This document shows, piece by piece, positions 63,034 through 64,000 of a stretch of DNA of 64,000 nucleotides (positions within the stretch are counted from its first letter, which is position 1; the number at the start of each line of letters is the position of its first letter). This stretch comes from Herbiconiux daphne. Its GTDB lineage: Bacteria > Actinomycetota > Actinomycetes > Actinomycetales > Microbacteriaceae. Where the stretch lies: NCBI RefSeq assembly GCF_024979295.1, contig NZ_JANLCJ010000002.1:62001-126000 (forward strand), in the 5' to 3' direction. The notes under the pieces were generated by a model. It did no database searches and was not told where the DNA came from. It saw only the letters and a list, made by a program, of their open reading frames with translations. Position numbers and translations under genes: made by a program.

Positions 63034-63798
63034 ATGAGCACGATCGACCTCAACGCCGATCTCGGCGAATCGTTCGGTGCCTGGACCATGGGCGACGATC
63101 CCGCCCTGCTGGCGATCGTGTCGAGCGCCAACGTGGCCTGCGGATTCCACGCCGGCGACCCGGCCCGCATGCTCGAGACCGTTCGAGTGGCCGCCGCCCG
63201 AGGCGTCGCGATCGGCGCTCACGTCTCCTATCCCGACCTCCGCGGATTCGGCCGCCGCGACCTCGAGCTGCCGGTCGCCGACCTGATCGCCGATGTCGTC
63301 TACCAGATCGGCGCCCTGAAGGGCATCGCCGCCGCCGCCGGCACCCGCGTGCGCTACGTCAAACCCCACGGCGCCCTCTACAACCGCATCGTGCACGACG
63401 ACGAGCACGCCTCGGCCGTCGTCGACGCGATCGTCGCCGTCGACCCTGCGCTGGCGATCGTGGGGCTTGCCGACTCCGAGGTGGCGAGCATCGCCGACGC
63501 CGAAGGACTGCGTTTCGTGCCCGAGGCATTCGCCGACCGCGCCTACCGCAGCGACGGCAGCCTCGTGCCGCGCAACCAGGCGGGAGCCGTGCTGCACGAC
63601 GCCGAAGAGATCGCCCAACGGATGCTCCGCCTCGCCGCCGAGGGCGTGGTCACCGCGATCGACGGCACCGACATCGCCGTCTCGGCCGAGACCATCTGCG
63701 TGCACGGCGACACTCGCGGTGCCGTCGACATCGCGCGTGCTCTGCGCCGCCGGCTCGAATCCGCGGGCCTCACGATCGCTTCGTTCTCGGCGCGATGA
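63034..63798 (+). CDS. pxpA: 5-oxoprolinase subunit A (LamB/YcsF family)
   Basis: This 254-residue subunit of the PxpABC complex takes part in ATP-dependent opening of 5-oxoproline to glutamate. [20 protein letters not shown] opens the protein, and [37 protein letters not shown] and [20 protein letters not shown] match the family. It sits 16 nt after coaE with an ATGA overlap to the next gene, which looks like pxpB. The older annotation of the family links it to lactam use. Confidence 0.93.
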   Translation: MSTIDLNADLGESFGAWTMGDDPALLAIVSSANVACGFHAGDPARMLETVRVAAARGVAIGAHVSYPDLRGFGRRDLELPVADLIADVVYQIGALKGIAAAAGTRVRYVKPHGALYNRIVHDDEHASAVVDAIVAVDPALAIVGLADSEVASIADAEGLRFVPEAFADRAYRSDGSLVPRNQAGAVLHDAEEIAQRMLRLAAEGVVTAIDGTDIAVSAETICVHGDTRGAVDIARALRRRLESAGLTIASFSAR

Positions 63799-64000
63799 GC
63801 ATGATTCCGGCCAGACCGCCGGGCCCACCGAGCGCCCGAGACGGGCAGGTCGGGATGGCAGCGCCGGTCATCCTGCCGGTGGGCGGGTCGGCGGTGCTCA
63901 TCGAACTGCCCGTCCTTGCGTCCGCAGACACCACGAAGGCGGGCTCGACGCACGTCGGGGCGTCATCGGCGAACGTGCCGCTGGGCGCGTCCGCGGCCGC
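63795..64000 (+). CDS. pxpB: Probable 5-oxoprolinase subunit B, N-terminal part (runs off the window)
   Basis: The frame opens at the ATG of the ATGA overlapping pxpA and stays open to the last base (68 residues). A Pro/Arg-rich start is followed by [20 protein letters not shown], which resembles the beginning of PxpB / allophanate hydrolase subunit 1 proteins. pxpB normally follows or accompanies pxpA. The call rests on one short motif and the context. Confidence 0.6.
   Translation, partial: MSMIPARPPGPPSARDGQVGMAAPVILPVGGSAVLIELPVLASADTTKAGSTHVGASSANVPLGASAA

Overview
The window is high-G+C actinobacterial chromosome, most likely Microbacteriaceae. The gene order pyrR-pyrB-pyrC-membrane protein-carA-carB-pyrF-gmk-rpoZ-coaBC-metK-priA-fmt-rsmB-rpe and the later trpE..trpA-lgt..gltBD-pyk..pdtaR..polA..rpsA-coaE follows the backbone I recall from Mycobacterium and relatives. 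GTG/TTG starts, ATGA/GTGA stop-start overlaps, an ANTAR response regulator, a PriA without helicase motifs and a TCGAAC-N4-GTTCGA LexA box fit the same group. There is no rRNA, CRISPR array, insertion sequence or prophage; almost the whole window is housekeeping sequence. Homology calls come from recognising motifs by eye; no database search was run.

Layout. 1-4263: end of rpsD, two small membrane or hypothetical proteins, alaS, ruvX. 4256-9830: mltG and the shikimate genes aroE-aroC-aroK-aroB-aroQ. 9898-11521: efp, nusB, a group of hairpins and one unrecognised gene. 11522-21254: pyrimidine operon with a PyrR-binding RNA leader over the pyrR ribosome-binding site, ending in pyrF and a gmk that carries an N-terminal mIHF-like domain. 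21262-30764: rpoZ, coaBC, metK, priA, fmt, rsmB, an unrecognised minus-strand gene, a GNAT acetyltransferase and rpe. 30783-39650: hisE, hisG, hisF, hisI, trpE, two small membrane proteins, trpC, trpB, trpA, lgt. 39782-47399: gltB, gltD, pyk. 47562-52352: a lipoprotein, tRNA-Leu(CAA), pdtaR, a thioesterase and polA. 52353-58588: a degenerate 96-bp tandem repeat, then the minus-strand SOS mutasome operon imuA'-imuB-(25-codon ORF)-dnaE2 behind a perfect LexA box. 58687-64000: a DUF885 protein, rpsA, coaE, pxpA and the start of pxpB.

How the genes work together. The aro block makes chorismate, which trpE consumes; trpC, trpB and trpA finish tryptophan, while trpD and a trpG glutaminase are not here. 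The pyr block makes UMP (pyrD is not here); its carbamoyl phosphate needs glutamine, and gltBD supplies glutamate. RuvX, PriA, PolA and the mutasome handle DNA maintenance. RpsA, EF-P, AlaS, Fmt and RsmB serve translation.

Main observations beyond the genes: (1) a strong enrichment of GGATGC/GCATCC with a matching scarcity of GGACGC/GCGTCC; (2) a 25-codon ORF with a strong ribosome-binding site between imuB and dnaE2; (3) an in-phase 96-bp repeat array between polA and dnaE2; (4) an mIHF-guanylate kinase fusion; (5) at least eight genes whose -10 hexamer lies 6-7 nt before the start codon, implying leaderless mRNAs.
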